A stretch of 64,000 nt of DNA from Helianthus annuus. Lineage: Eukaryota > Streptophyta > Magnoliopsida > Asterales > Asteraceae. Each line of letters starts with the position of its first letter. Within the stretch, counting starts at the first letter, position 1. The position numbers were made by a program, and so were the translations under genes. Below the pieces are notes generated by a model. It was not told the origin of the DNA and made no database searches. It saw nothing but the letters and a program-made list of their open reading frames with translations. Positions 33,741 through 46,100 of this stretch are shown here, piece by piece. Location: NCBI RefSeq assembly GCF_002127325.2, contig NC_035436.2, positions 29,291,163 to 29,355,162 of the forward strand. The letters run 5' to 3'.

Positions 33741-34170
33741 TCAGACCGACAAAGCCCAAGAATCTGAAAGAAGTATTAAGTCACGCTCATTTCGTGGCCG
33801 ACAAGGCAATGGAATCGCCACATAGCAGCATAATCAAGCTGGGTCCCAGCCAGCTGGTGAGGTTGAGAATCCGGTATCTGGTAGCACAAGCTGGGGGATC
33901 TCATCATTGTTCGGGGGAAGGGGGGTCGGATACTCGAACGTCAACAAAATCGAGTTCTGCAACCAAGCCGCTAAGTCAACCTGCTCATACCATGGATCGT
34001 ATAGATTATTCATTTTCAATTATGCATATGGGGGAGCCACCAACAGTTTTAAGACCCTCTAGCGTCAATTCAGACCAAAAGGCTATCGAGTTTCAAGTTA
34101 CAAAATTATTGCTGAGATCATATTAAGATATTGTCAGGAAGAACATTGAGGAGTGTCGCACTGATGTGCA
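33741..34170 (+). pseudogene. Captured DRP3-like dynamin fragment, variable region and GED start
   Basis: The plus strand encodes TDKAQESERSIKSRSFRGRQ, then after a stop GSTSWGISSLFGG, then in another frame TMDRIDYSFSIMHMGEPP, VLRPSSVNSDQKAIEFQ and VTKLLLRSY, a stop, and DIVRKNIEE. This matches the linker and the beginning of the GTPase effector domain of DRP3-type dynamins. In a real gene it would lie downstream of the 33335-33672 fragment on the same strand. Here it is on the opposite strand, with the 5' ends of both fragments facing each other 68 bp apart. Confidence 0.8.
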
Positions 34171-34410
34171 TTCCAAAAGTTACAAAAAAATAGAATAGAT
34201 AATTAACAGTCAGAATGGTTGCATACATCGCGATTCTAAATAGGAGACGAGAATGCTGTCACTAAACAAAGCATGAAAACTGGATAAAAAGTTCAAATAA
34301 AACCCAGACTTCGTTTCATCAGAAGAAAAACTACATAAACATGAATTCTAATACAATAACCATCAGCAATGATTAGAAAAAAGGGCGAATGTTGTTACGA
34401 TTTACGTAAA

Positions 34411-37400
34411 CTATTCGTCACTAACAGAATCCTCAGATCCAGATTCTTCGGTTTCTTCGTCGTCTTCGTATATCTCATCTTCTCCGTCGGTTGTCGAGTC
34501 GTCCTTAACCGGCTCCCCCTTTTTGAGCGGACAGTTCCTCTTATCATGGCCCCTAACTCGTTTTTTGCAGAAATTGCATCTCCTTCTCTTTTTTTTTTTT
34601 TTTACTAATCTTGATTGCTTTCTCACCCGGACCAACTGTTCGATTATGCTTTCCACATCCTTGGTTGCGTATTTTCCGCGGTGCCATGCAAGAAACCTCA
34701 GCTGGTTGTTTATGCGCAATTACATCCTCTATCACAACATCCTTTTTATTGATTGAATCATCGTACGGTATCTCGCTAAAAAGCTTATCTTTAATAGCTT
34801 GAATCTGGTCACTTAACTCTTGTAATTTCTCAATGTTGCCACGTACCCTATCTCTACACATGTTCACGTTATCACAAATCCCGCGCCACAACACACCACT
34901 CCTACTTTGGTCGTCACATAACCTATTCTCCAGGAAGTGTACACTAGATGGGATAGCATCTCTACACCATCTAGGATGTATGTATCTGTCTGGAATCTGA
35001 AAAACGTTGTGATGCATGAATACGCAAAACACGTGTCGGCAAAGATACCCAACCCGGGTAAAACCCATGCATACACATGAAACTGTAAAATCACTTTTGT
35101 TGAAAGTTACCTACAATGTTAAGAAAGACATTTAAAATTTGTTCAATAGAAACAAAAATGTGAAGATTGTAATAACTGTAGACACTAAAAGCGTAACTAA
35201 CCTTAAACTCATTCACAATTTCTTTGGTGTGATCTTGATGAGCAACAAGATACGTATTAACTCCATCAACCATTCCTCTTTCGGCAACATAACACAAACT
35301 GTTAGACTTTTCAATCTCCTTTTGAACTTCCCAGAATAATGTGCGTGTATATACTTCATTGGCATGACGTTCTATTGGAAACGATGTTTTGTAACGCTCG
35401 GGATTGGTTGTGTCTGTCTCATAAGACATTTTACGCTGTTTGTTACGTAGCTTATCCACCGATGTATCGTAGCAAAGCATAAACTGCACCAACGTATTAT
35501 GGGGACTAGAATTTGTTTTAAACATATGATTAGCACTTTCGCATCGAGAAGTTGTCTTCATAAGGCAACACATAGAATCCACTGTTCCCTTATAGCGTAC
35601 ATTTCGTTCATCCAAGCATGATCTTCCAAACCATACTCGGTCATGAGTAAATTCCATCTCTTTTCAAACCTGTGGGGTTCTATGTAAACATTCCACACCA
35701 ATTTGTGGATCTGTTTCTTTAACTCAGCATTCGTTTCGTCACTGCCCTTTATCTACAGACAGGATATATGATAAGTCATTGCGTTAGTATGGTAATAAAT
35801 ACACCGGTCAATCAGCATACATAACTGTACATATGTGTATATAAGAAAAGTCAGCTATTTTGTAAACATATACATGACACATACGTAACCTATACACAAA
35901 CACGTATTTAAAATCCATTTTCCGTACCTTAGCTGGTATTTTATTGGTGATGTGCCACATACATAGTCTATGAACAAACTTATCAAATACAATGTTTACG
36001 GCTTGCTTCATGGCGCAATCTTGATCGGTTAATATCATAAGAGGTTGTTTTCCATCGTGCACTTCTAAAAACTTTTGTAAAAGCCATGAGTATGACTCAA
36101 CGGTTTCGTTGTGAATCAATCCAGCCCCGAATATTGTACACTTCTTATGATGATCAACCCCGGTAAAGGGGACAAATATCATATCGTACCTACAAAAAAA
36201 GATGAATAAATATGGGGTTTACAATAAAGATGTATAAAAAAGCCACATACAAAATGCAGGAAATATTGAAAAACCATTACATGTTTGTGTGATACGTTAC
36301 ATCAAATGCCACTACATCGCCAAAAGCGTGATAATTTATTTTTGAGACTCCATCACACCAAAACATCAACTGAAGTTCCTTCTCAACGATATGTGTATTA
36401 AACGTGTAATTTTGCTTGTTTTCCACCCGTTCATTGAATTTGTCAACGACCATTTGTGCATCTCTGTCACCAATGAATTCCCGGATATCTCTTCCAAAGT
36501 TCTTAAACTCGGTAGATGTTCCACGAACATTTTGGTGACCTCCCTTTAAAACAACGTATATATTGTGTGCTTTCGTCGGGCCAATGTTTGCATTGCGACA
36601 ATCAGCAATAAGCTGTTTAGCCGCAAAGTCTAGCTTCCTTTTCTTGCGTGATAAATCTAAGTTCTCAGGTGACGTTAGACCATGGTTATGTTGTTCAATG
36701 AATTTGTAAACAACGTAATCCGTAGATTTTTTTACTCGCCTAATTTTAACACATGCCTTACAATCTGTAGCTTTTATACTACGGCATCGTTTAGGAGAAC
36801 TAGAATTACCCGCTTCCTGGTCTTTGGGCTTATTAGCTCGAGAACACAAAATGTACCGGAGTTTGATTATTCCTTTAGCTTTATCTTTCTTTGACGTCCC
36901 CAAACGGGTCGAAAAACCAGCCCTCTCTGCATAATGCTCATACATAACAATTGCTTCGTCAATAGATAGTTCGGAATCTGGCCCCTTTATACGGTTTTAA
37001 ATCCGGAGGTACATTTGGTGTCCAATACTTTGTGCCATTAGGACTTTGATATACATTGCTAGCAATAGACTCTAAAATTTCAAACAAGGAATAAACGTAA
37101 GCAAATACAAGGGGCATACACCACTGATTTTTTATGATTTGATCTGCCCTAGAATAATACCTTGCTGCTCAATGGATGTTACCAGCACATTATCTTGGAC
37201 TGCTCGTTGAGAACTCGGAAGAGTTACCAAATTGGCTGGTCCGTCGGGCTGATCATTCACATCTGTATAATGTAATAACAGTAACCTCAGTCAAAAGTTT
37301 AAAAACATAAGTATTATATAAAAAAATACACAACAAAAAAAATATAAGTACTACAAATATGTAACATCACTTCAGAACACACAATACTGACTTGTATAAA

Positions 37401-37919
37401 CAATGGTTTAATAATTATACCTTGATGATGATCTGCTTCTGGTTCAGCGCTCTGAGGTATTAACGACTTGGCGGCAACGGTGGGCTGATCGATCGTCTCT
37501 AACATACATGTACCCTCTTTCGCAAATTATAAATCTTAAAATTTAGTTAAACGAACTAATAGACTGAATAGTCATCTACTAAAATTAAATCGACATCGGA
37601 TACTGAATTGTATAAAAAAACAGTTTTAATATTTTACCTTGACGATGCTCTACTGCGCGATCAGTGATCTGCGAAACTAACAAATTGGCTGGAACAGCAA
37701 GCTGATCGTTCGTATCTGTCGAAAACAATAAATCTTAGGGTTTATACAAAGAAAACCAAACAATACACAGCTATGTAATCTATTTATCTGACACTGGAAG
37801 CAAACTTGTATACATAAATTTTTTAAGAATATACCTTGATGTTGATCTCCCGGTGGTTGAGCGGTCTGATCAATTAGAAAATTCGATGAAACAATATTCT
37901 GTTCACTCGAATGTGTCAT
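34411..37919 (-). CDS. FAR1-type Mutator-like transposase gene, multi-exon
   Basis: Read on the minus strand from the ATG at 37919. Four short repeated exons come first. The FAR1 DNA-binding domain follows (36945-36277; MYEHYAERAGFSTRLG, CSRANKP, EQHNHGLTSP), running into the start of the MULE transposase domain (FGDVVAFDVTYHTNM). The next exon (36182 down) has FTGVDHHKKCTIFGAGLI, ILTDQDCAMKQAV and HRLCMWHI. Then come 35657-35091 (RYKTSFPIERHANEVYTR) and the SWIM zinc finger and tail (35068-34411; MGFTRVGYLCRHVFCVF, a zinc knuckle KRNCPLKK, acidic end). Exon limits are approximate. The first DDE-type residues (FDVTYHTN, LTDQDCAM) are visible. It may still be intact, but splicing has not been verified. 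Confidence 0.75.
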
Positions 37920-37925
37920 GATTGC
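37160..37925 (-). repeat. Four tandem repeated short exons of the FAR1-type gene
   Basis: Segments at 37834-37919, 37637-37718, 37428-37510 and 37177-37265 each encode a unit of about 27-33 residues with DQ near the start or middle and Q(H/Q)QG or HRQG at the end (for example AEPEADHHQG and AQPPGDQHQG). The intervening DNA is AT-rich and intron-like, about 110-160 bp. This looks like repeated exon duplication. Confidence 0.65.
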
Positions 37926-38216
37926 TGAATTGCCTGTTGATAATGTGAAGAATTAATTGAATGATGGTGATGAAAAGAACGAACAGGAAGATATCGCGCA
38001 GATTAGGATCATCGAATGAAATTTGAAATTGCACGTCATGTTGAAGCGTGGGTGGTTTATTAGATAACTGCCATGAAAAATTTAAAAAAGAAAATTATAA
38101 AATAAACTATATATGTTAAAAGACGATCCTACCCTTATTTTAGATTAAAGAAGATCTATGGCCAGGATTTGTTCGTTTTGTTCATCAATTAGAAAGTGTT
38201 CACAAAAGAACCTAAA

Positions 38217-38218
<2 letters not shown>

Positions 38219-38254
<36 letters not shown>
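38219..38254. repeat. (TA)n microsatellite
   Basis: About 35 bases of TA at the right edge of the Mutator-like composite. Confidence 0.97.
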
Positions 38255-38256
<2 letters not shown>

Positions 38257-39726
38257 AGTGTATGCGTGAGGTGTGTGTATTAGTTTGTTCCTAAGGTGTG
38301 AGTGTGTACAGGTGTGTGATGAAACCTTTGAGTTGATGAAGTTTATGGGGTAATTAGCTTTAAACAAAGTCTCCTAAATTAACCTCACTATAATATTTTT
38401 TTGATTAATTAGCTTTAAAAATACTCTCCTAAATTAACTTCACTATAATTTTGGAGAGAATAATAGGTTTTTCTAATTCATTAGACTTGTTACCCCACCA
38501 ATATACAAGTTGAGTGTGTTTTTACACTAATATCATAGTTTGGTTTACTAAATAAATATTCATGGAAAAAGGAAGAATATACCTACTATTCTGTATTTGG
38601 CTCTTTCTTACTGAGGTTGTAGCTAATTCAAAAGGCTTATTTACAGGGCTCGCCTATCTGATTATCTTGTTTTTTTTTCTTTTTCAAAAGTCTCATGTAC
38701 TTTAGTTACGATTGATAATATATCTAAGTTTAATCCTTATAATTAAATGTTTAGCTGTTTTGACAAAAAGGCCCATTCTGTGAATTCTTATATTGATACG
38801 TTGTCTTCATCAACCACGTATAATATTTTATTTCTCAGTACCTTATATAATGAGCGTTCGCTTCTTGAGCCTAGGCGCATTTTCCGGGCGAGGCGCACCT
38901 AAAACGCCTTGTGTTGTGAAAGGCGCTATTATAGTGAGTTTCAGGCCAAAAAACGACTTTTCGGCAACATGTCTGACCAGATTCCGACAAACTTCAACAA
39001 TTTTAATGCTAAATTTAATCCGGACACGTTTGTGGTTGTGATTGCATCACTGGAGAAGAAGATAGAAAGAATATGATAAAGATGAAAACCCATAGACCAA
39101 AATGTAGAATTTGTAGATCTTTTGTGTTGATATGGTTGATAAAACTTACCTTAACAGTAAAAACATGTTGCTTTGCAGGAAAGCTACACACTCTTGTAGA
39201 AAAATAACACTGTTTCACAATAGTGACCACACATAATTAAAAGTCAATTTTCTTTCAAGATAATTTTTATTATTAATATAGTTACTACAAACTATATAGG
39301 TTAGAAATTCTTTTACACCAAATATTTTGTTATTCAAGTTCTAGAATTACGTTTTGTTTTAAGCACTGATTAGATGATATTGAAGTTTATATAAGAGTTT
39401 TGTGTTTATTGTATTTGAAAATAGTACTATTTTTCTAATATATAATATCTTTTTAATTTTTTATTTATGAGCTCTTTTTTTCTCAGCCCTCACTTTTTTT
39501 ATGCTTTTCGTCTAGGCCTCAGGCGAGGCTTATGCAACTTTGATAACTATAGTTGTAGGTACGTTGCGTTTACATTTCTACTTTTTTTTAGAAATCGGTA
39601 TGCCTTTCGTAAAGCACGGGTGAATCCACTAAAGGATTAATAAACTAACGAAATATGAGTATCGCGTTGTGAATTGTTGTCGCCGCCGCATCGCGTGAGT
39701 TCCTGCTAGTGTGTGTATGTGTGTGT
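38255..39726. other. Non-coding stretch with a possible degraded MITE
   Basis: I see no gene. At 38865-38925 and 39505-39545 there are words rich in AGGCG and GAGGC (GGGCGAGGCGCACCTAAAAC; CTCAGGCGAGGCTTATGC) that resemble a repeat often seen in plant intergenic DNA. They might be the two ends of one element of about 700 bp, but the pairing is not convincing. Confidence 0.4.
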
Positions 39727-39960
39727 ATATATATATATATAGAGAGAGAGAGAGATGGATCATTAGAAACTCTATCTAACCATTACTAAACCCTATACTC
39801 TAATCTCTAAACCCTAAACCTTAAAAGCTAAACCCTAAAGGCTAACACCTAGAAACTAAAGAAAACTAAATGCTAAACCTAAACCTTTAAAGATAACCCC
39901 TGAGCTCTAAATATTAAACCAAAAACTCTAAAAACTATACCTTATAAAAAAATTAATACA
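39727..39960. repeat. (TA)n/(GA)n run and degenerate AACCCTAAA repeats
   Basis: A short TA run, then about 14 bases of AG, then about 200 bp in which CTAAACCCTAAA, CTAAACCTAAACC and similar words recur. They resemble degenerate Arabidopsis-type telomere repeats (CCCTAAA) but do not form a regular array. Confidence 0.7.
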
Positions 39961-39973
39961 AATATCAATCGTT

Positions 39974-41242
39974 TGAAGAGTTCAATTTAGATGATAATGA
40001 CTGGCTTTCTTATATTTTTGCATTTAGGGATTCTTGGATCACTGCATACTATAGAATGGAGGAACTGTCGGGCCTTATGCGTACGACATGGATGTCGAAT
40101 AGTAAGAACCATTTTTTTGGACAAGTGTGCAATGCAAAATCTACTCTTGTTGAGTTCATGACTCATTACGAAACTGCAATAGAAAGACAACGTCACACGC
40201 ACCAGAGAAATGATCATGAATCTCGATACAAACGCCCCCAGTTGAAAAGTAATTATAAAGTGTTTGAGAGCCAAGCTGCTGCTGTGATATACACAAAAAA
40301 TATTTTTTGTGACATTCAAGCTGAGCTAATCGGGATTGGGGATTGCTTAAATCAACATTATGAAGAGCAGCCCGATGGGTTTGTTAAGTTCTACATAAAT
40401 GATTTCCAGCAGCCTTGTAAATCCTTATTCGAGGTAAACAATGGCGTTTTTCGCGTATTTTATTTGGCGTTTTCTGAGTATGATGTTTATTATATTTTTA
40501 AACATTTATTTTTCTGCCAGAAGTTTTTTTGTTTGTTGTTTGATGGTGTTTTATACGTACAATGTCTGCGTGACGTTTTATACATACATTGTTTTTGGCG
40601 TTTTTTCAGGTAATGTACCGTAAGTCTGATTGCACCAGCACTTGCTCATGCAGGCGTTTTGAGCAGTTTGGTTTGCTATGTATATTTTATGTTTTGAGAA
40701 GTCAGGATATTAAGGAATTTCCAAAACAGTGCATTTTGAATAGATGTCGAAAAGAGGCTTCGCCAAATTGCTCTTCGGATCATTCAATGAGTCGTGATTT
40801 TATGACCGAGCTTGATCCCGATGTGCAAAGTATGATGCGAGAAATTATTTTTGCAACTGAGTATATACTTTGAACCGTTTATCTTGTAATATGGAGGAGT
40901 TATCCTTATACACAACCTTATATGAAAAATGTTCAAGATAAGCGGTTTGTTGCTCCTCCTCCTAGTACTAGGGATAGATTTGCTGAGATAACAGGGCAAT
41001 ATCAAAACGACAAGAATCTGATAAGAGTCCCTGTTGGGTCTAAGTCGAAAGTTTCTAGATCTTGCAAGCGTTTGAAATCCAAACAAGAGGAAGCAATTGA
41101 AAAAATAAAAACAAAAGGGAAGCCCAGGGCGAAAGAAAGACAGTGTAAGAATTGTAAAGCTTTCGTATACTACGCATATACATGCAAGAAGGCCGTAATT
41201 AAAAGACAATGGACACGGTCTTCGAGTGCAAGTGAAGAGTAG
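39974..41242 (+). pseudogene. C-terminal fragment of a second FAR1-type transposase gene
   Basis: Exon 1 (39974-40434) encodes FNLDDNDWLSYIFAFRDSW, EELSGLMRTTWMSNSKNHFF and EFMTHYETAIERQRHTHQ. The second (about 40613-40873) has the SWIM region CSCRRFEQFGLLCIFYVL, in which the expected Cys-x-His after GLL has been lost by deletion. The third (40922-41242) has PPPSTRDRFAEITGQYQ and a Cys-rich end (CKNCKAFVYYAYTCKK). The FAR1 domain and the first catalytic residues are missing. It is on the opposite strand to the complete FAR1-type gene and is not a recent copy of it. Confidence 0.8.
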
Positions 41243-42015
41243 TTTGGCTTTTTTTATTTTTTTATTTTTTTTATTTTTTTCCTATGCAATTTTTTAGCAT
41301 GTAAGAACACACAATATTGAGAACAAAACTGAATCTTCAATAAACGACGTTTTCCCATCTGTGGCTTTTGAACTATTTGGCGATTTAAATTGAATGGTAT
41401 TTAGTAAAATATGGCATTTGTTTTTGGTGTGATCAATGGAAGGGCTTGAGACGTTGTTTATATAAGATGTTTTTGGTGCGTAGTTTAGGCGGAAATTTTT
41501 TTTATAGTAAATGTCAGTAATTCAGTTACTGTTTGTTCAGCTTTATCTGTTAAAGCTGTGACGCGTTCCATCATTAAGTAGTTTGGCGTTTTAGATAAAG
41601 ATGGAAAAATACAACTAATTAAATTTTGTAAGGCAAAATAATGTTATGGCGTTTGAAACACAAAGATGGCGTTTTGAAACATATATCAGACATGCACATT
41701 GTAAATAATATTCATGGCGTTTAGAAACAAATAGATGCAACAGTCTAAACCTAATGCATTAGTCAACATGAAATTTACAAAATGAAAGCAATTCATGGCA
41801 TTTAAGTTAATCTACATATTCATCCATCCTTTATTGTATTCCCTTACACCATGTTTTATACGATTCGGTAATTTTTGGAGTTTTTTTAGTAATATGTGAT
41901 TAAAGGAAATTATTATAGTTCAGACGTTTGTGGCGATTTTGGCATTTTATTAGCGAAAAAGTACATAACAAACCACAGAAAATGAGACACACACACAAAA
42001 GAAAAAAAAACACAA
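41243..42015. other. AT-rich spacer with TGGCGTTT words and block copy A
   Basis: No gene. 41314-41590 is duplicated at 50292-50560. The word TGGCGTTT occurs at least six times between 40443 and 41720 and again in copy B. Confidence 0.6.
41314..41590. repeat. Block copy A
   Basis: About 270 bp starting ATTGAGAACAAAACTGAATC, directly repeated at 50292-50560 at roughly 85-90% identity. Before E7 inserted, the copies flanked the small acidic ORF. Confidence 0.8.
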
Positions 42016-42446
42016 TCAAGAATCATCGTCTGATGGGACTTCATCTGAGAAGTATCCATCGCTCCCTTCGTCTTCTTGTTCGGAATCTTGGTCAAAATTC
42101 GGATCTAAACCTTCATCGTCGGTATCTTCGTCTTGAAGATTTTGACCCCTCCATGTGAACATGTCATCCAACAATGCCAATTTTTGGGTCATGTCTGTGT
42201 TCAAACATGTTGAGTTGCATAACTCCGGTAGGAACCCAAGACGCCGTTTGGCCATGATGTTTTCAACCATGTAGTCTTCCTGATACCCGTTGTCACATAC
42301 AACAGTCACCAACTCAGTGTCTTCATCAAAACGCCAAGATTGGATGACTGGGTCGACAATTAGATTTGCATTGTTTGGTCCAAATTTTCTGGTTAATCTT
42401 CGTATAACCATCTGTGTTTTCTCACAGAGGTTATCAATAGGAATTC
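42016..42446 (-). pseudogene. Unknown acidic ORF, 3' part, interrupted by E7
   Basis: The minus strand encodes IPIDNLCEKTQMVIRRLTRK, DPVIQSWRFDEDTELVTVV, MVENIMAKRRLGFLPELC and an acidic tail DEDTDDEGLDPNFDQDSEQE. The frame runs directly into the E7 target site at 42446 and resumes at 50193, so the insertion hit coding sequence. The apparent extension upstream to 42618 is E7 LTR sequence. I do not recognise the protein. The context between Mutator-type fragments suggests a transposon gene. Confidence 0.65.
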
Positions 42447-43127
42447 TGTAGGTCCCTCGGAGGTTGAGGATAAACCTATTCCTTGTTATGTTTAACACAC
42501 TAGCAAGTGCGGAATCCAAGCTAGAGTGCAAACCGGAGTTTAGATGAAAGCAAAGATTACAAAGAGAAAGAGTAGACAAGCAAAGTATCAAAGTTTTCTC
42601 TTGTATTTCAGTGGACACGGTTACAGCCCTTGACCAAACTGAAATGCTCTCTTACAAGACCTTGGGTTCACTCACAAAAGCTCTCCAAACTATCCGAATG
42701 ACTAACTGTGAAGATGAAACCCACATGGGATATATATACCCATATCAGACAACCATGCACAAAGGATCAGGTATTCTGGTCGAAGGATCATCTATCGACC
42801 AGAATTACCATCGAAAGATATCGAAGGATCCAAACATACCTCGAAGGATGGTATATCCTTCGAGGTCCATAAGTATCCATCGAAAGATCATCTTTCGAGG
42901 TCATCGAAGGATACAATCCATCCTTCGATGACATCCTTCGAAGCATACAAGTTTTACATACTAAGTGTTGACTGTTTGGCCAAGTCAAACCAGGAGGATG
43001 GTTGACTTGGTCAAACACACATTCCAACACATAAACAACATAACAAAAGACGTAAACACAACAGACAAAAGACATTGTTTTATACATTACAAAATACAGA
43101 CAAAGTACAGACACAAGTGCACCAACA
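42447..43127 (-). repeat. 3' LTR of E7
   Basis: Begins TGTAGGTCCCTCGG on the plus strand and ends GTGCACCAACA. Between 42770 and 42940 it holds about fifteen copies of TCGAAGGAT or TCGAAAGAT, the same word that fills the E7 spacers. Confidence 0.9.
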
Positions 43128-43167
43128 AACTCCCCCTTGGCTGTAGCTTTGTCTTGGTCTTCGAGTC

Positions 43168-46100
43168 TTAAGTCTCGGACGTCCTTTCCACGGTCAAATG
43201 ATGTGATGACCATGCACTTCCTGAGTTGACCAGCAGATTGAAGCAATATCGGGCCATCCTTTGAAACTTCATAGCTTGATCTCGATCCTGAACTAAGTAG
43301 TTTATCTCATGATCTTTCAAAACAATAATATCCGATTTGGACATATTTGTAATCCACATCGGATCTATTATCCTGAAGTTCTCTTGATTATCCCTGAAGA
43401 GGATCACCGCTTCTCCAGTATCAGCATCGTAAACCCAGCAACGGAAGTTTTCAAGAAAGTCGGTCTTCATCTTCAGTAACGGAATCTTCTTCATCACCTT
43501 GGGAGGATCGTATACCAAACGATAACGAGCTGTGTTTGTCTCTGGATCAAGTGTGAACCTGATCTGCTCGTATCTTGGAAACTGAGGCTTGTACAGAGGA
43601 TCCTTCCAACCCAATCTCCTTTCTAACCTGATTTTCTTAGCGAATAGATCCACCATCTGTTCTTTAGCTCGATTGATTACATCTAGCTGGGCTAACACTG
43701 CAACATCATAATATGGAAGTGTGAGAATACTGAGGAGAGTTCTAAAATACTGAAGACCCGTTTCTCTTTTCACGACCATGCAGTGAAGATCTTTGACAAA
43801 CATCCAGCTAATGATGCGACCCCGAGCCTGATTTTTCTCCAGCATCATATAGTTAGCCTGTTCCAACGGAGCGAGCGGAGGAGGATTCCTAGCAAGGAAA
43901 TCCGCTCGCCATTCATTAACTGTTTTCTCACGGCTTTCCTGAGCTGATGGCGAATCAGAAGAAAGATTGGCGAACTCTGCAGTCTTTTTAGCAACAAAGT
44001 CATCATCAAGGGCATTCACCTCCGCATTGTCCTTTCAAACATATACAGGACGTTCAGGATCAGAACTGATGAAGATTTCTTCAATTGTGGAGAAATCAGT
44101 TTGATCCTGTACCAGCGGAGTAGCATCTATCATACACACAGCAACTTCATCCAAATCAGTCAAAATCGAAATCTGTTCATCAGTTATCTCAGAAATAAAC
44201 TCTCCCTCTTCCAGCAGTTCACCCGTCACAGGATGATGTTTCTGAGCACTTGAAGATTCAGGGAGATCTGTAGTAAATGTTTCCGGTTCCAGGCTGATCT
44301 GTTCAGGGTTTACAGACATTTCCAGTGTTTCAGTCTGCTCAGTTGGGCCTGTAGAAGCTGTAGGAGGAGCAGACGGAGTATCTTGAGGAGTACCAGATCC
44401 GCCTGCAGCACCGGATGCAGTTGCACCGGAGCCTGAGGCAGTTGTTTGATCTGGATTAGCAGCATCATCATCCTGATCATCCTCACGTCTTGAAGGAACT
44501 ATCCCTAATGTTTTGCACCTTTCATTCCACAATGTACCAACCATCGAATGAACCTTATTGAAGTTTGTATACATGGGTTTGAAGGCTTCCATCAGTCTAT
44601 CATCACGACTACTAACCTTTTCCCTTAACGCCTTCGCCTGAGTCTCCAAGTTAGTACTATGCCTCTTCATAATTTCCACCTCCCTATCTCGTGCCCTGTT
44701 TGCCTCTTTTAACCTTTCGATTTCCTCAGCTTGTTCCTTGATCTTAATATTCTGAGCTTCAACAATTTTACACAGATGATTGTGTGCCATTGCATCCTGT
44801 TTACGCTGGACACGATGTTCTTCAATAGTTCTTGTGTGTCGACCAACTATAGATCCCAATTCACTGACTTGTTCAATCAGGAATTGTATCTTGTCAGCTT
44901 CAGAAAATCCAGACAAGGTTTCTGCCAGAGTTGGCCTTGAAGGCTCAGGTCTTGAAGAACCAGACTGACCAGCCTGACCCGAAGCACCTGTAGGACCAGT
45001 AATAGTGAGAGGGGGTCGAGCATGTGTACCTGAGGTGGGAGTTGCAGACGGCTGTTGATCAACAGTCGCCGTGCGTGTCCCAGAAGACCTCTGAGGAGAA
45101 GCCATTAGCTCCAGCGTCTCTTTTTCAGTAAATTGATCACCAGAGGAAGGAAACTGCTGCTCAGGAGCAGATGAAGGCTGGACAGAGACAGGAACAGAGG
45201 TGTCATCAGCAGTTTTCTTCGATGAACGAACACCCTGTCGTTTTGCCTTCCTCTTCTTAAGAAAACCCGGAGAAGTAAGCGTATAATCTTCATCCGTGTC
45301 AGAGTCTCCAGTATCACCCGTCTTCTTGATACGCACAAATCGGGGGTTCCCGCGTTTATCAAAGACTTTCATCATCCCTGGAGGAGGAGGATTATCATCC
45401 TCAGACGAAGAATCACCATCATCAGAACCTCCTTCCTCTTCAGAAGATGAACTGCTTTCATCAACTATCTTCCTCGCCTCATCTATCTTGCCTTTACCCT
45501 TGTCAGTCGCAACAGTACCAGACTGACCAGCAACACCACCAGCACCACCAGCACTACCAGTAACAACACGAACATCAGGATCTACAGACATATCCTGAAC
45601 CTCTTCAGCAGCCACATTTATATCAACCTCAGTACGTGCTGCTGCACCAGAACTGCCAGCAGACCTTCTTGTAGCCTTGATTCCATGTTATGTTTAGCTG
45701 TGAGCTGCACATCAGCCATAGCGATTAACTGTTGCTCTTCATTATCAGAAACACTCCCTTCACGACGCCATCTGTGGTTCTGTGGTGCTTCATAGTCAGG
45801 AATATCAAGATGGCCAATCAGTTTCCTAACTGGGTCCGATTCCGAGTAATTCGCCATAGACTTGAAGATTAGCAGTGTGCGTTCGTTCATCGGATTCACA
45901 GGTAACACATCTGCCTCTGCTTTAGCAAGATCAGGAATCTGATCATCTATCATCATTTGCAGAAACCTGGGATATAACCAGAACTTGGTGGACGTTCGCT
46001 GTGTTGCAGACGGAAGTGGCCTTCTAGCGTTCTCCTTCAGATTATCGAAGATATACCGAGAAATGTTGAACGGCTTGTTCAGAATCAGCGCCGTAAACAA

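Larger units (their letters stand above)
29371..38218. mobile_element. Mutator-like composite with Ulp1-type and FAR1-type genes
   Basis: The left side begins at 29371 next to (TA)n with GGAGAAGGATCCGTTAGGAA. The right side ends at about 38218 next to (TA)n, reading AGGTTTAGGTTCTTTTGTGA in reverse complement. Between them lie an Ulp1-like gene (+), two captured dynamin fragments, and a FAR1-like transposase gene (-). Ulp1-carrying Mutator-like elements are known in plants. The two ends do not match each other well, so the true boundaries may differ, and the left terminus may belong to a neighbouring element. Confidence 0.6.

Noticed and set aside
33335..34170. A resident dynamin gene
   Set aside because: The two pieces are on opposite strands, carry stops, and lie within a transposon between its own genes.
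38865..39545. AGGCG-rich words as the ends of one element
   Set aside because: The two word groups do not pair well as terminal inverted repeats.
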